Source: Moritella sp. PE36
GTDB lineage: Bacteria > Pseudomonadota > Gammaproteobacteria > Enterobacterales > Moritellaceae
Assembly: GCF_000170855.1 (NCBI RefSeq)
Contig: NZ_ABCQ01000033.1
Location: 1 to 50,596 of the forward strand
Direction of reading: 5' to 3'
Length of the DNA: 50,596 bases
The translations under genes were made by a program, and so were the position numbers. Positions 17,626-26,760 of the stretch are shown one piece after another. Numbering within the stretch: position 1 is the stretch's first letter; every line of letters begins with the position of its first letter. The notes under the pieces are model-generated. The model saw only the letters and a program-made list of their open reading frames with translations. It did no database searches and was not told the DNA's origin.

Positions 17626-18009
17626 ATGACCCATTTTGACAAATCAGAAACCGTACTGATTGAACAGTTTAAACAACGTGAAGAAACGTTATTACATACT
17701 GACTTTTCTAAACCCGGGATGCAGCTTGATGATTTCTTACATCCTGAGTTATTTGAGATATCACCAATAGGAAGCTATACCACTCGCAGTGAAATTGTAA
17801 ATTGGTTATTAGCAAAATCTCCAATGCAACGTTGGAGCTTGACCCAATTTAAAATTGTTGAATTGGCAACCGATACCATGTTGGTTTGTTATCAGGCTAA
17901 TTCGATTAATGCGGGCGTAGTAAAAGAAACAGGCAGTTTACGTAGTTCAATTTGGCGTTTTTACAACCGACAATGGCGACTTCAATTTCATCAGGCAACA
18001 AAAAACTAA
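17626..18009 (+). CDS. DUF4440/SnoaL-like NTF2-fold protein
   Basis: A 127-residue protein whose pattern fits the NTF2-like DUF4440 family: an N-terminal helix, a FEISPIGSYTTRSEIVNWL segment, a beta sheet (LVCYQANS) and a C-terminal SSIWRFYNRQWRLQFHQAT. Members range from small enzymes to binding proteins, so no function can be assigned. GAGGAC precedes the ATG. Two direct repeats lie immediately upstream. Confidence 0.7.
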   Translation: MTHFDKSETVLIEQFKQREETLLHTDFSKPGMQLDDFLHPELFEISPIGSYTTRSEIVNWLLAKSPMQRWSLTQFKIVELATDTMLVCYQANSINAGVVKETGSLRSSIWRFYNRQWRLQFHQATKN

Positions 18010-18281
18010 CAAGTTTGTATATCAATCAATTCATGTTTATCCTACCGATCTAGTACTATTCCTCTGTTTACCACCTCTTTAGGGGGCTAACTTCGCCGAT
18101 ATTAAGTTTCTTGGTTGAGTGTAAATCTTTGACACAGCTCGCATAAAATATCGCGATGGCTTCGATTGACAATAATTTGGCACGTTTGGCCTGTATATGA
18201 CACTGTGTGACAAAAGTATTATGTGAATATAATACCTAAGACCTAATTGTTAATGGAATGAAAACAAATTAAAGGTATAGG

Positions 18282-20114
18282 ATGGATACTAAAATGAAAA
18301 ACACAACTCATAAGAAATTTTTTAAAGCAACACCAATTGCTTTGGCGCTAATGGTTTCAGGCTATACCGCAGCTCCTCAAGCGATTGAGTTTAACTGGGG
18401 CGATGTTGAAGGGTCGTTTAACTCTCAAATAACAGCCGGTTCAAGCTGGCGTGTCGAAGAAGCAGCGGCAAAAAACGTCGGTGTCGGTAACGGTGGCTTA
18501 CCGGGTAGTACCCCAACTGGCGACGATGGTAACTTAAACTACGAGAAAGGTGATGCGTTCACCCAAACTATTAAGGGACTCCATGATCTTGGGCTAACCT
18601 ATGAAACTGAGGAGGGTACCACCTTTGGTGCTTTTGTCCGTGGTAAATATTGGTACGATTACGCACTTGATCAAAATGATGTTGTTCACGGTAGTGCTAC
18701 TAATGGCTATGTTGCTAACGAACCAATCAATGATGATGACTTTAACGATTTAACAAAATCGAAAGGTGTCGCACTACTTGATGCTTATATATTTACAGGC
18801 TTCTACCTGGGTGAAGTAGCAGTCGACTTGCGCCTTGGTAAGCAAGTGGTTAACTGGGGGGAAAGCTCATTCATTCAAGGTGGTATTAACGCGGTTAACC
18901 CGGTTGATGCTGCTGCATTCCGCCGCCCTGGTGCTGAAGTGAAGGAGGGTTTACTACCGGTAAACATGATGTTTGCCAATATCGGTTTAACAGATAATTT
19001 AAGTGTAGAAGCATTTTATCAATTAGAATTTGAATCAACAGTGATTGATAGCTGTGGTACCTATTTCTCGACAGCCGATTATTTAGCTGAGGGCTGTGAT
19101 AAATTAGTTATCCAACCAGGGGCACCTTTGCCAAGTTTAGTTGATAGTGAACTGCATGCTGGTGGTTTTTACGCAGAACGTGGTACCGATGAAGATGCGT
19201 CGGATGATGGACAGTTTGGTGTGGCATTTAAGTACTACGCTGAAAGTCTGAATGCAACTGAATTCGGCTTTTATTATATGAATTACCACTCTCGCCTGCC
19301 TTATGCTAGTCCTGAAACAGGTCAATTTAATGGTGCTGGTGCAATACCAAATACACCATTTTTACCTGCTACGCATCCAAGTGCTGCCGCTTATAATCCG
19401 AAATACCATACGGCTTATCCTGAAGATATTCAGTTATTTGGTCTAAGTTTCAATACGACTGTTTCGGAATGGGCGGTATCAGGTGAAGTCAGCCACCGTC
19501 TGGATATGCCATTACAGATTAATGGCGCAGATTTATTAGCTGCAGCATTAAGTGCAGATCCTAATTCACCATTAACACCAGAGTATTCACAAGCAGGGGC
19601 AGGGGAGACCGTTGATGGTTTCCATCGTTTTGATTACACCCAATCACAACTGACATTGATTAAGTTCTTTGATAAAGCATTAGGTACGGATCGAATTACA
19701 GCGGTTGCTGAACTTGGTTATGGCCACGTATGGGATTTAGATGAATCAGACGATGCAATTAAATACGGTCGTGCAACGGTTTATGGCGTTAGTTATGATG
19801 GCGTAGGTGATGATAAGGACGGTTTTACAACGTCTGACAGTGCGGGCTATCGCTTAGCCGTTAAAGCCGATTATCGTAATGCTTTCGCTGGTGTTGATTT
19901 AGCACCATCAGTAGCGTGGTCACATGACGTATATGGTTACAGCCCTGAACCACAAGGCACGTTCCAAGAAGGTCGTACAGGTGTGAATCTAGCACTTAAA
20001 GCTAATTATTTAAATACGTATTCTATGTCGATTAGTTACACGCAGTTCGGCGGTGATTTTAATCCACTATCAGACCGTGACTATGTTTCTGCAGCAGTTG
20101 GTATATCGTTCTAA
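18282..20114 (+). CDS. DUF1302-family exported, probably outer-membrane protein
   Basis: A 610-residue protein with a signal peptide (basic start, hydrophobic core to about residue 27, likely cleavage near APQA). A mature region rich in aromatic/Gly-Asp beta strands follows, ending in Phe (SAAVGISF), as many outer-membrane barrels do. It includes the DUF1302 features RLGKQVVNWGESSFIQGGIN and NPVDAAAFRRPGAE. The family nearly always pairs with DUF1329, as here, and is suspected to take part in lipid or hydrophobic-substrate handling with RND-type partners. AAAGG precedes the ATG at 18282. Confidence 0.82.
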   Translation: MDTKMKNTTHKKFFKATPIALALMVSGYTAAPQAIEFNWGDVEGSFNSQITAGSSWRVEEAAAKNVGVGNGGLPGSTPTGDDGNLNYEKGDAFTQTIKGLHDLGLTYETEEGTTFGAFVRGKYWYDYALDQNDVVHGSATNGYVANEPINDDDFNDLTKSKGVALLDAYIFTGFYLGEVAVDLRLGKQVVNWGESSFIQGGINAVNPVDAAAFRRPGAEVKEGLLPVNMMFANIGLTDNLSVEAFYQLEFESTVIDSCGTYFSTADYLAEGCDKLVIQPGAPLPSLVDSELHAGGFYAERGTDEDASDDGQFGVAFKYYAESLNATEFGFYYMNYHSRLPYASPETGQFNGAGAIPNTPFLPATHPSAAAYNPKYHTAYPEDIQLFGLSFNTTVSEWAVSGEVSHRLDMPLQINGADLLAAALSADPNSPLTPEYSQAGAGETVDGFHRFDYTQSQLTLIKFFDKALGTDRITAVAELGYGHVWDLDESDDAIKYGRATVYGVSYDGVGDDKDGFTTSDSAGYRLAVKADYRNAFAGVDLAPSVAWSHDVYGYSPEPQGTFQEGRTGVNLALKANYLNTYSMSISYTQFGGDFNPLSDRDYVSAAVGISF

Positions 20115-20193
20115 TAAATAATAGAAATATAATTTATTTTTATATTATTTAAACGGATAGAACGAATAAAAGTTTTAGAAAAGGATTTTAATT

Positions 20194-21570
20194 ATGAAAG
20201 TATTCAATAAAGCATATAGCGTAGCAGCCATTTCAGTGGCGATGGCATTCTCGGCATCAACATTTGCGAAAGTAAGTGAAGCAGATGCGGCCAAATTAGG
20301 TAAAGAATTAACACCGGTAGGCGCTGTCACGGCCGGTAATGCAGACGGAACTATTCCGGCATGGACGGGTGGTATTACTAATGCCATTCTTGGTACTGAC
20401 ATTGGTAAAAATGATCGTGTAACTAATCCATTTGCAGCGGACAAACCTCAGTTTGTTATTACTGCGGCGAATGTTGATCAATATAAAGACAACTTAACAC
20501 CTGGCCAGTTGGCGATGTTTAAGAAGTATCCTGAAACGTATAAAATGCCAGTATATGAAACGCGCCGTAGTTTTGCGCAATCTGATGACATCTATGAGAC
20601 GATTAAAGGCAATGCATTAAATACGACGTTATCGGCTGGTGGTAATGGTTTGGATAATTTTAAAATATCAATTCCATTTCCAATCCCTGAAAATGGTTTA
20701 GAAGTTATTTGGAATCACATTACCCGTTATCGTGGTGGTCATGCTGAACGTGTTATCACGACTATTCCGGTACAACGTAATGGTGCGTATACTGCGGTGA
20801 AAGTAGAAGATAAATTCTATATTCCTGAAGCGCTGAAAGGCGGTCGTGATGCTAAGAAAGATGACAATATTTTGTTCTATTACATGCAACGTATTATTGC
20901 CCCTGCACGTTTAACGGGTACGATTGCCCTTGTGCATGAAACTATCGACCAAGTGAAGGAACCACGTAAAGCATGGATCTATAATTCTGGTCAACGTCGT
21001 GTTCGTCGTGCACCTAACGTGTCGTATGATGGCGAAGGTATCGGCGTAGAAGGTTCTCGTACGTCAGATAACTATGATATGTACAATGGCGCACCAGATC
21101 GTTATAACTGGACACTGATAGGTAAAAAAGAGCTGTATATTCCATATAACTCTTACAATCTTTCTTCTACAGATCTTGAATATGCAGATATTGTGAAGCC
21201 AGGTCATATTAATCAAGACTATACGCGTTATGAAAAGCATCGTGTTTGGGAAGTGCAAGCAAAAGTGAAAGATGGCCAACGTCATGTTTATGCACAGCGT
21301 AACTTCTTTATTGATGAAGATAGCTGGCAAGCAGGTGTGATTGATCATTATGATGCACGTGGTAACTTGTGGCGTGTTGCCGAAGCGCACTCTGTTCAAT
21401 ATTATAATGCAGATGTGAACTGGTTTGCTGCTGAGACTCTATATGACATCATCGCAGGTCGTTACCTAGTGACAGGCCTGAATAATGAAGAGCGTAAAGG
21501 TATTCAGTTCGACGTTAAAGCTAAACGTAAAGACTTCTCTACCTCTGCGCTAAAACGTATGGGTCGTTAA
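20194..21570 (+). CDS. DUF1329-family periplasmic protein (LolA/LolB-like fold)
   Basis: A 458-residue exported protein with a clear signal peptide, probably cut after STFA, followed by the family's opening KLGKELTPVGA and TIPAWTGG. DUF1329 proteins are predicted to have a lipoprotein-carrier-like fold and to work with DUF1302 proteins. The gene follows the DUF1302 gene by 79 bp on the same strand and is closed by a strong terminator, so the two form an operon. The RND/MmpL-type exporter and BNR-repeat partners often found with this pair are absent here. Confidence 0.85.
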   Translation: MKVFNKAYSVAAISVAMAFSASTFAKVSEADAAKLGKELTPVGAVTAGNADGTIPAWTGGITNAILGTDIGKNDRVTNPFAADKPQFVITAANVDQYKDNLTPGQLAMFKKYPETYKMPVYETRRSFAQSDDIYETIKGNALNTTLSAGGNGLDNFKISIPFPIPENGLEVIWNHITRYRGGHAERVITTIPVQRNGAYTAVKVEDKFYIPEALKGGRDAKKDDNILFYYMQRIIAPARLTGTIALVHETIDQVKEPRKAWIYNSGQRRVRRAPNVSYDGEGIGVEGSRTSDNYDMYNGAPDRYNWTLIGKKELYIPYNSYNLSSTDLEYADIVKPGHINQDYTRYEKHRVWEVQAKVKDGQRHVYAQRNFFIDEDSWQAGVIDHYDARGNLWRVAEAHSVQYYNADVNWFAAETLYDIIAGRYLVTGLNNEERKGIQFDVKAKRKDFSTSALKRMGR

Positions 21571-21623
21571 TCTGCCCTGAATATTATGATTAAGCAACTG
21601 TGAGTAAGTGAGTTGCTTATTGA

Positions 21624-21671
21624 AACGAGATATTTAGTACTTAATTCAAGTATTAAATATCTCGTTTTTTT
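21624..21671 (+). terminator. Rho-independent terminator of the DUF1302-DUF1329 operon
   Basis: AACGAGATATTTA/TAAATATCTCGTT extended by TACTT/AAGTA forms a long stem followed by a T7 run. A separate hairpin AAGCAACT/AGTTGCTT precedes it (21592-21618). Confidence 0.9.
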
Positions 21672-21691
21672 GTTTAGGATTAATTTCATTA

Positions 21692-22219
21692 CTAAACTGT
21701 CTTTTTACACACATCAAATGCTGCGTTAAATTTTGTAGTCATATTTTGGAATGCAATAATCGTCGTTAATTCAACAATTTCATCATCGTTATAATAACAA
21801 CGTAATTGGTCAATATGCCTGTCGGTTACATGTAATGACGTATTGGTGATCGCATCTGTATAGGCCAGTACCGCACATTCTTGTGGCTTGAAATCACTGC
21901 AATGCTGCCAATCTAATAGTTTATCTTTATTTAACCTTTCTTTGAGACTTCGTAATACTTTAGAATCATGCTCGATGGTAAATTGACACTGGTTTAGCTG
22001 CGCAATGCGTACACTCATGAGTGCGTGAATATAAGGCTGGATAGGGGAACTTTTTCTATTAATTGTTTTATATAATAAGAATATTGCGATAAATAATTTA
22101 GGTCTACGCCCCAGCAGCTGTGCAGGTTTTAAGGTTTTATTTTGTTTTTTTTCTAATAACCATAAGAACGGGCGTATAAACCACGAATACTGGCTTGATT
22201 GTAATTTAGGAATACGCAT
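21692..22219 (-). CDS. Carboxymuconolactone decarboxylase/AhpD-like protein with altered CxxC
   Basis: A 175-residue all-helical protein resembling the CMD/AhpD family, with the expected LMSVRIAQLNQC helix, AYTDAITNTSLHVTD and YYNDDEIVELTTIIAFQNM in order. The redox motif CxxCxxH reads C-Q-F-T-I-E-H: the first Cys and the His remain, the second Cys is Thr. A peroxidase mechanism needing both cysteines is therefore unlikely. I prefer ATG 22219 (MRIPKLQ) with GGGG upstream to the ATG at 22273, which has no ribosome-binding site. It is divergent from the MerR gene. Confidence 0.7.
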   Translation of the reverse strand: MRIPKLQSSQYSWFIRPFLWLLEKKQNKTLKPAQLLGRRPKLFIAIFLLYKTINRKSSPIQPYIHALMSVRIAQLNQCQFTIEHDSKVLRSLKERLNKDKLLDWQHCSDFKPQECAVLAYTDAITNTSLHVTDRHIDQLRCYYNDDEIVELTTIIAFQNMTTKFNAAFDVCKKTV

Positions 22220-22385
22220 ACTTAACCCCGCTGTATTGCTATGTTTATTTAGAATGACGAAGCATTGCAACACTAATTATGGTTTAAATTAAGTAATAGG
22301 CTAAATTTGTGGTAAATTATTCATTGCTAAGTAAAAAGCCTCGTTCCATATGAGATCAGTAAGAGTTAAATAAGGGTTACACTAA

Positions 22386-22838
22386 ATGACGACGTATTAT
22401 ACCGCGGCAGATCTTGCAAATGAATTCTCGATCACGCGACGAGCTATCCGTTTTTATGAGACGAAGGGATTATTACAATCTGAACGTCGTGGACGGTTTA
22501 TGTATTATGATTATCGTCAACGTGCCCGTTTAATTATTATTTTACGCAGTAAGCGTCTAGGTATTAGCTTGGAGTCAGCAAAGCATTATTTGGCGTTGTA
22601 TGATGATAAACCAGATAGTCCGCCACGTATGTTATACATGTTACATCAGAGCCGTACGCGGTTAGATGAGCTACGTGAGCAGCAACTTGCCTTGCAAGAA
22701 AATATTGCAGAGCTTGAGGCATTAGAAAATATTGCGATGAAAGATTTAACCGCATGCAATATCGACATTGAATCAAGCTATCAAGATTACCTTGATGAAT
22801 TAACTCATAAAGACCAACCTGAGTCTTTAACGTCATAG
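22386..22838 (+). CDS. MerR-family transcriptional regulator
   Basis: A 150-residue MerR protein. It has an N-terminal winged helix-turn-helix (YTAADLANEFSITRRAIRFYE, then GLLQSERRGRFMYYDYRQRARL) and a long dimerisation helix with LDELREQQLALQENIAELEAL. It lacks the cysteines of metal-sensing MerR proteins. The sequence most resembles the branch that controls leucine/acyl-CoA breakdown (LiuR-like), but this is a resemblance only and no liu genes are in the window. It is divergent from the CMD-like gene and converges on mobB with a 22-bp gap. Confidence 0.8.
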   Translation: MTTYYTAADLANEFSITRRAIRFYETKGLLQSERRGRFMYYDYRQRARLIIILRSKRLGISLESAKHYLALYDDKPDSPPRMLYMLHQSRTRLDELREQQLALQENIAELEALENIAMKDLTACNIDIESSYQDYLDELTHKDQPESLTS

Positions 22839-22860
22839 GCTGAGTGATAGGCTGTTGGAT

Positions 22861-23418
22861 TCATCCTTGTTGACTGTATTGGACGATAAAGTCAGTGATG
22901 GCATTAATGTCGTTCAAATCTAAATAAGTCAGCCCTTTGTCGAATAATGCCTTTTGATCAATTACCGCGTCCGTAGCGATTGCAATAATGTGTTTATCTT
23001 CATTTGCTAATATCGGTTTGCCTAAACTAGGCCGATGCAGCTCTATTTTAGTAAAGGCTTCATGACGAAATCCTTCGACTAGCACCAAATCCAATTCATC
23101 AGTGTTAAGCCAATTCAGCTGGGTGATCAGTTTAGGCTCTTCAGATTCATCTTGTTCGGCCAACTCTTGTTCCGCAAACAGAATTGTGCGATGTGGCGAT
23201 GCAAGTACCATTTGGCAAGCACCCGCTTTTCTCAATTTATAACTGTCTTTTTTTGGGTTATCCATTTCGATATCATGATGGCTGTGTTTCACCATGCCGA
23301 TACGTAGACCGCGTTCGGTTAATTTTGGTAATAGTTGGGTGATTAATGTGGTTTTACCTGTGCCACTAAACGCAGCAAAACCAAGTAACGGGATAGGGAA
23401 GTGCTCTAAAGAAGTCAT
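22861..23418 (-). CDS. mobB: Molybdopterin-guanine dinucleotide biosynthesis adaptor MobB
   Basis: MobB is a GTP-binding partner of MobA in attaching GMP to molybdopterin. The 185-residue protein has the P-loop GFAAFSGTGKTTLITQLLP near the start, the HSHHDIEMDNPKKDSYK segment typical of MobB, and LVLVEGFRHEAFTKIELHR. MobA is not adjacent. The window also holds mogA at 44.7 kb, another step of the same cofactor pathway. Confidence 0.93.
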   Translation of the reverse strand: MTSLEHFPIPLLGFAAFSGTGKTTLITQLLPKLTERGLRIGMVKHSHHDIEMDNPKKDSYKLRKAGACQMVLASPHRTILFAEQELAEQDESEEPKLITQLNWLNTDELDLVLVEGFRHEAFTKIELHRPSLGKPILANEDKHIIAIATDAVIDQKALFDKGLTYLDLNDINAITDFIVQYSQQG

Positions 23419-23491
23419 GTTGAATACTCAATTACAGGATGATAAAGTTAATGGGGGGAAGTTAATATACCTTTTAATTTAAGTTATAGGT

Positions 23492-23521
23492 AAAAAAAGA
23501 GGCCGCATAAGCGACCTCTTT
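23492..23521 (-). terminator. Rho-independent terminator of the RND operon
   Basis: On the minus strand AGAGGTCGC-TTAT-GCGGCCTCT (one mismatch) is followed by seven T. It lies about 70 bp beyond the RND pump stop codon. Confidence 0.85.
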
Positions 23522-23592
23522 ACATCAATTCTACATAGATATTGATTTAGAACTGATTACGGCATGATTTAGCTGCCGATTATATGTGTAAA

Positions 23593-26500
23593 CTAACTTG
23601 CTGGTTTTTCTTCAGAAGCTGCTTTCGCACATGCGATTGCATGCTGTTTATCACTTTCTTCAAGCTCTTCATCTTCAACGAATACCGGTAATGGTTTATG
23701 TTCAGTCGCAAGGAATGAATAAATTACAGGTAAGATGAATAGGGTAAACAGCGTACCGATTGCAAGACCAGATACGATCACAATACCAATACTAAAGCGC
23801 TGCTCAGCACCTGCACCACTTGCATACATTAACGGGATAAGACCCGCAATCATTGCTGCTGTTGTCATTAGGATTGGACGTAAACGTACTTTAGCTGCTT
23901 CAATAACAGCATCGGTTCGGTTTTTACCATGATGTAGCTGTTCTTCTTTTGCTACTTCGCAGATCAAGATACCGTGTTTAGTAATCAGACCGACGAGGGT
24001 AATCAAACCAACCTGAGAATAGATATTCATGGTTGATAGTCCCCAAGCAAGAGAAACCAACGCGCCTGATACTGCTAACGGTACCGAAACCATGATAACT
24101 AAAGGGTCACGTGCCGATTCAAACTGGATCGCCAGTACGAGGTAAATGATTGCCAGTGCCAGTGCAAAGGTCATGTATAACGCACTACCTTCCGTTACAA
24201 ACTGACGTGATTCACCCATAAAGTCATAGCGGTAACCTTTTGGTAGCTTAGATGAAGCTGTGTTTTCGAACCATGCAATTGCATCACCCATAGCAACACC
24301 AGGACTCGGTACAGCACCAATGGTTGCTGAGTTTAGCTGGTTGAAGTGAGGAAGTGAGCGTGGTTCAGCAACAACATCAATGCTGATCAAGCTGCCCAGA
24401 GGAACTGCGTTACCGTCAGCTGCACGAACATAGTAGCTATTCATTGATTCTGGGTTTAAGCGATACTTACGTTCAACTTGAGGAATAACCTCGTATGAAC
24501 GACCATTTAAATCGATACGGTTAACATAACCATCAGACATCATCGTGCTTAGCGTAATACCAATGTCTTGCATGGTAATGCCGTAAGCGCCAGCTTTGTC
24601 TTTATCGATGTTGATCTTCATTGTTGCTGAATCGAAGTTAAGATCTAAATCAGAATAAACGAAGAGTGGATTAGCTTTCACTTCAGTTAATACATCACTA
24701 GCGACTTGGAATAGGCTTTCAAAGCTATTCGGTGTAGTAATAACAAACTGAATAGGCAGACCCGAACCTGCACCTGGTAATTCAGGCATTTGGAAAGCAA
24801 TAACTGACATGCCCGGTACATCTTTAACTAAGCCCGTAACACGTTTAACTATTTCAGCTTGACTTGCTTCACGTTCACTCCAAGGCACCATAGACGCAAT
24901 ACCAAGTGCTTGGTTTGAGTTAGGTATGCCAGAGAAGATCTGTGCGTAGGCAATTTCAGGTTGTTCGTTTAGTTTTGCGTTAACTTCATCCATTGAGTTT
25001 TGAATGTAATCCAAGTTCGCATTTGATGGCGCAGTACCCAGCATCATCATTACACCTTTATCTTCAGACGGTGCAAGTTCACTTGGAATAAATTTAAACA
25101 GCATAGGTAAAGCAGCAAATACGATAATTGCAAATGCGATCATAACAGGGCGCTTTTGCATTACTGCACTGATCATTTTTTCATAGGTATTAGTCATACG
25201 TTCAAGGAAGGCATGAACGATTTGTTCAAACTTGCTTGGTTTAGCATTGGCTATCAAGATTTTAGAACACATCATCGGCGATAATGTGAGAGCTAAAATA
25301 CCAGAAATAAATACCGCGCCCGCTAGAGTAAGGGCAAATTCTTTAAATAACGCACCCGTGATACCACCCATTAACGCAATCGGCGCATATACCGCACCCA
25401 GTGTTACTGTCATTGCAATAACAGGCACTGCGATTTCACGTGTACCAATGACGGCGGCACGGAAGGGCGATTCACCGAGTTTAATATGCCGGTCAATATT
25501 TTCTAATACAACAATCGCGTCATCTACCACCAGACCAATTGCCAGTACCATTGCCAGTAGTGTCATTAAATTCCACGAGAAACCAAATGACTGCATAATC
25601 ATCGCTACACCAATCAGTGAGAGCGGGATAGTGACGATAGGAATGATGACGGCACGGAATGAACCAAGGAATAAAGTAATGACCACGATCACAATAAGCG
25701 CTGCTTCGATAATCGTTTTAATTACTTCTTTAATTGATTCATTAATCGCAACTGTCGAGTCATACATAACGTTCATGTGGATGTTAGTCGGCAAGTTACG
25801 TTCAAGTTCGGGTAATATCGCTAATACATCAGCAGCAATGGTGATAGGGTTTGCTGTTGGCGCGGCATTTACGGCTGCAACAACGGCTTCTTTACCATTG
25901 GCGGATGCACGATATACGTCGTGACTCTTTTCTAGCGTAACTTTAGCAATATCACCCAAACGGATAACTTGGCCTTTGTCAGTAGAAACAACAAGACGCT
26001 CAAGCTCTGCAGTACTTGATACTTGCGTATTGGCATTACCATTATAAAGAACGAATTCACCAATCGCTTGACCTGTTGCCGACTGATAGTTATTACTATT
26101 CAGTACTCCCATAATTTCGGTAGCGGTCAGATCATATGCAGCCATTTTTAATGGATCTAGCCAAACACGTAGTGCGTATTTAATACCACCATACATGTCA
26201 ACTTTAGATACACCACTAATGGTAAATAGCTGTGGATTGATCACACGGTCAAGATAATCGGTTACCTGACTTGAAGATAGCTCATCACTGCTAAAGGCAA
26301 TATACATTACCGCAGTGGTTGAACCCGTAGACATAGTTACGGTTGGATCTTCAGATTCTTTTGGTAATAGTGAACGAACTGAGTTCGTTTTAGCCAAAAT
26401 ATCAGATAATGCCGCATTGGGATCGGTATTAAGTTTCATCGTGATGGTAATTGTTGATTTACCTAATACACTCGATGAAGTCATAAAGTCGATATTATCG

Positions 26501-26721
26501 GCTTGGGCAACCGCTTGTTCTAAGGGCTGAGTAATAAAGCCTTGGATCAAATCGGCACTGGCACCGTAGTAGCCAGTAGATACGGTAACAACCGTATTGG
26601 TCATGTCAGGGTATTCTCGAACCTGCATTTTGAAAATTGCTTGTACACCAAGCAATGCAATCAAAAAGCTGATAGATACCGCTAGAACAGGACGCTTAAT
26701 AAAAATATCAGTAAAGCGCAT
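23593..26721 (-). CDS. RND-family (HAE1-type) multidrug efflux pump
   Basis: A 1042-residue inner-membrane pump of the AcrB/HAE1 class that exports hydrophobic compounds using proton motive force. Visible are the N-terminal FIKRPVLAVSISFLIALLGV, a motif with GLVVDDAIVVLENIDRH containing the proton-relay Asp pair in TM4, and the second-half repeat GLITKHGILICEVAKEEQ. Two large periplasmic loops and 12 membrane segments are present. It lies 40 bp after the adaptor gene, with GGAGG before its ATG. No outer-membrane TolC-like gene is in the operon, so it presumably uses a shared TolC. Confidence 0.93.
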   Translation of the reverse strand: MRFTDIFIKRPVLAVSISFLIALLGVQAIFKMQVREYPDMTNTVVTVSTGYYGASADLIQGFITQPLEQAVAQADNIDFMTSSSVLGKSTITITMKLNTDPNAALSDILAKTNSVRSLLPKESEDPTVTMSTGSTTAVMYIAFSSDELSSSQVTDYLDRVINPQLFTISGVSKVDMYGGIKYALRVWLDPLKMAAYDLTATEIMGVLNSNNYQSATGQAIGEFVLYNGNANTQVSSTAELERLVVSTDKGQVIRLGDIAKVTLEKSHDVYRASANGKEAVVAAVNAAPTANPITIAADVLAILPELERNLPTNIHMNVMYDSTVAINESIKEVIKTIIEAALIVIVVITLFLGSFRAVIIPIVTIPLSLIGVAMIMQSFGFSWNLMTLLAMVLAIGLVVDDAIVVLENIDRHIKLGESPFRAAVIGTREIAVPVIAMTVTLGAVYAPIALMGGITGALFKEFALTLAGAVFISGILALTLSPMMCSKILIANAKPSKFEQIVHAFLERMTNTYEKMISAVMQKRPVMIAFAIIVFAALPMLFKFIPSELAPSEDKGVMMMLGTAPSNANLDYIQNSMDEVNAKLNEQPEIAYAQIFSGIPNSNQALGIASMVPWSEREASQAEIVKRVTGLVKDVPGMSVIAFQMPELPGAGSGLPIQFVITTPNSFESLFQVASDVLTEVKANPLFVYSDLDLNFDSATMKINIDKDKAGAYGITMQDIGITLSTMMSDGYVNRIDLNGRSYEVIPQVERKYRLNPESMNSYYVRAADGNAVPLGSLISIDVVAEPRSLPHFNQLNSATIGAVPSPGVAMGDAIAWFENTASSKLPKGYRYDFMGESRQFVTEGSALYMTFALALAIIYLVLAIQFESARDPLVIMVSVPLAVSGALVSLAWGLSTMNIYSQVGLITLVGLITKHGILICEVAKEEQLHHGKNRTDAVIEAAKVRLRPILMTTAAMIAGLIPLMYASGAGAEQRFSIGIVIVSGLAIGTLFTLFILPVIYSFLATEHKPLPVFVEDEELEESDKQHAIACAKAASEEKPAS

Positions 26722-26760
26722 GTATCCTCCGGATTAAAGCATTGGTGTTCAGCTGCACAT

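Noticed and set aside
18178-18196. Sigma54-like TTGGCACG upstream of the DUF1302 gene
   Set aside because: The -24 half fits, but at the required spacing the -12 element reads CT instead of GC, and no enhancer sites are evident.
25232-25924. A 230-codon ORF antisense to the RND pump
   Set aside because: It is a shadow frame of a highly conserved gene; its composition has no protein-like pattern and it lacks a ribosome site.
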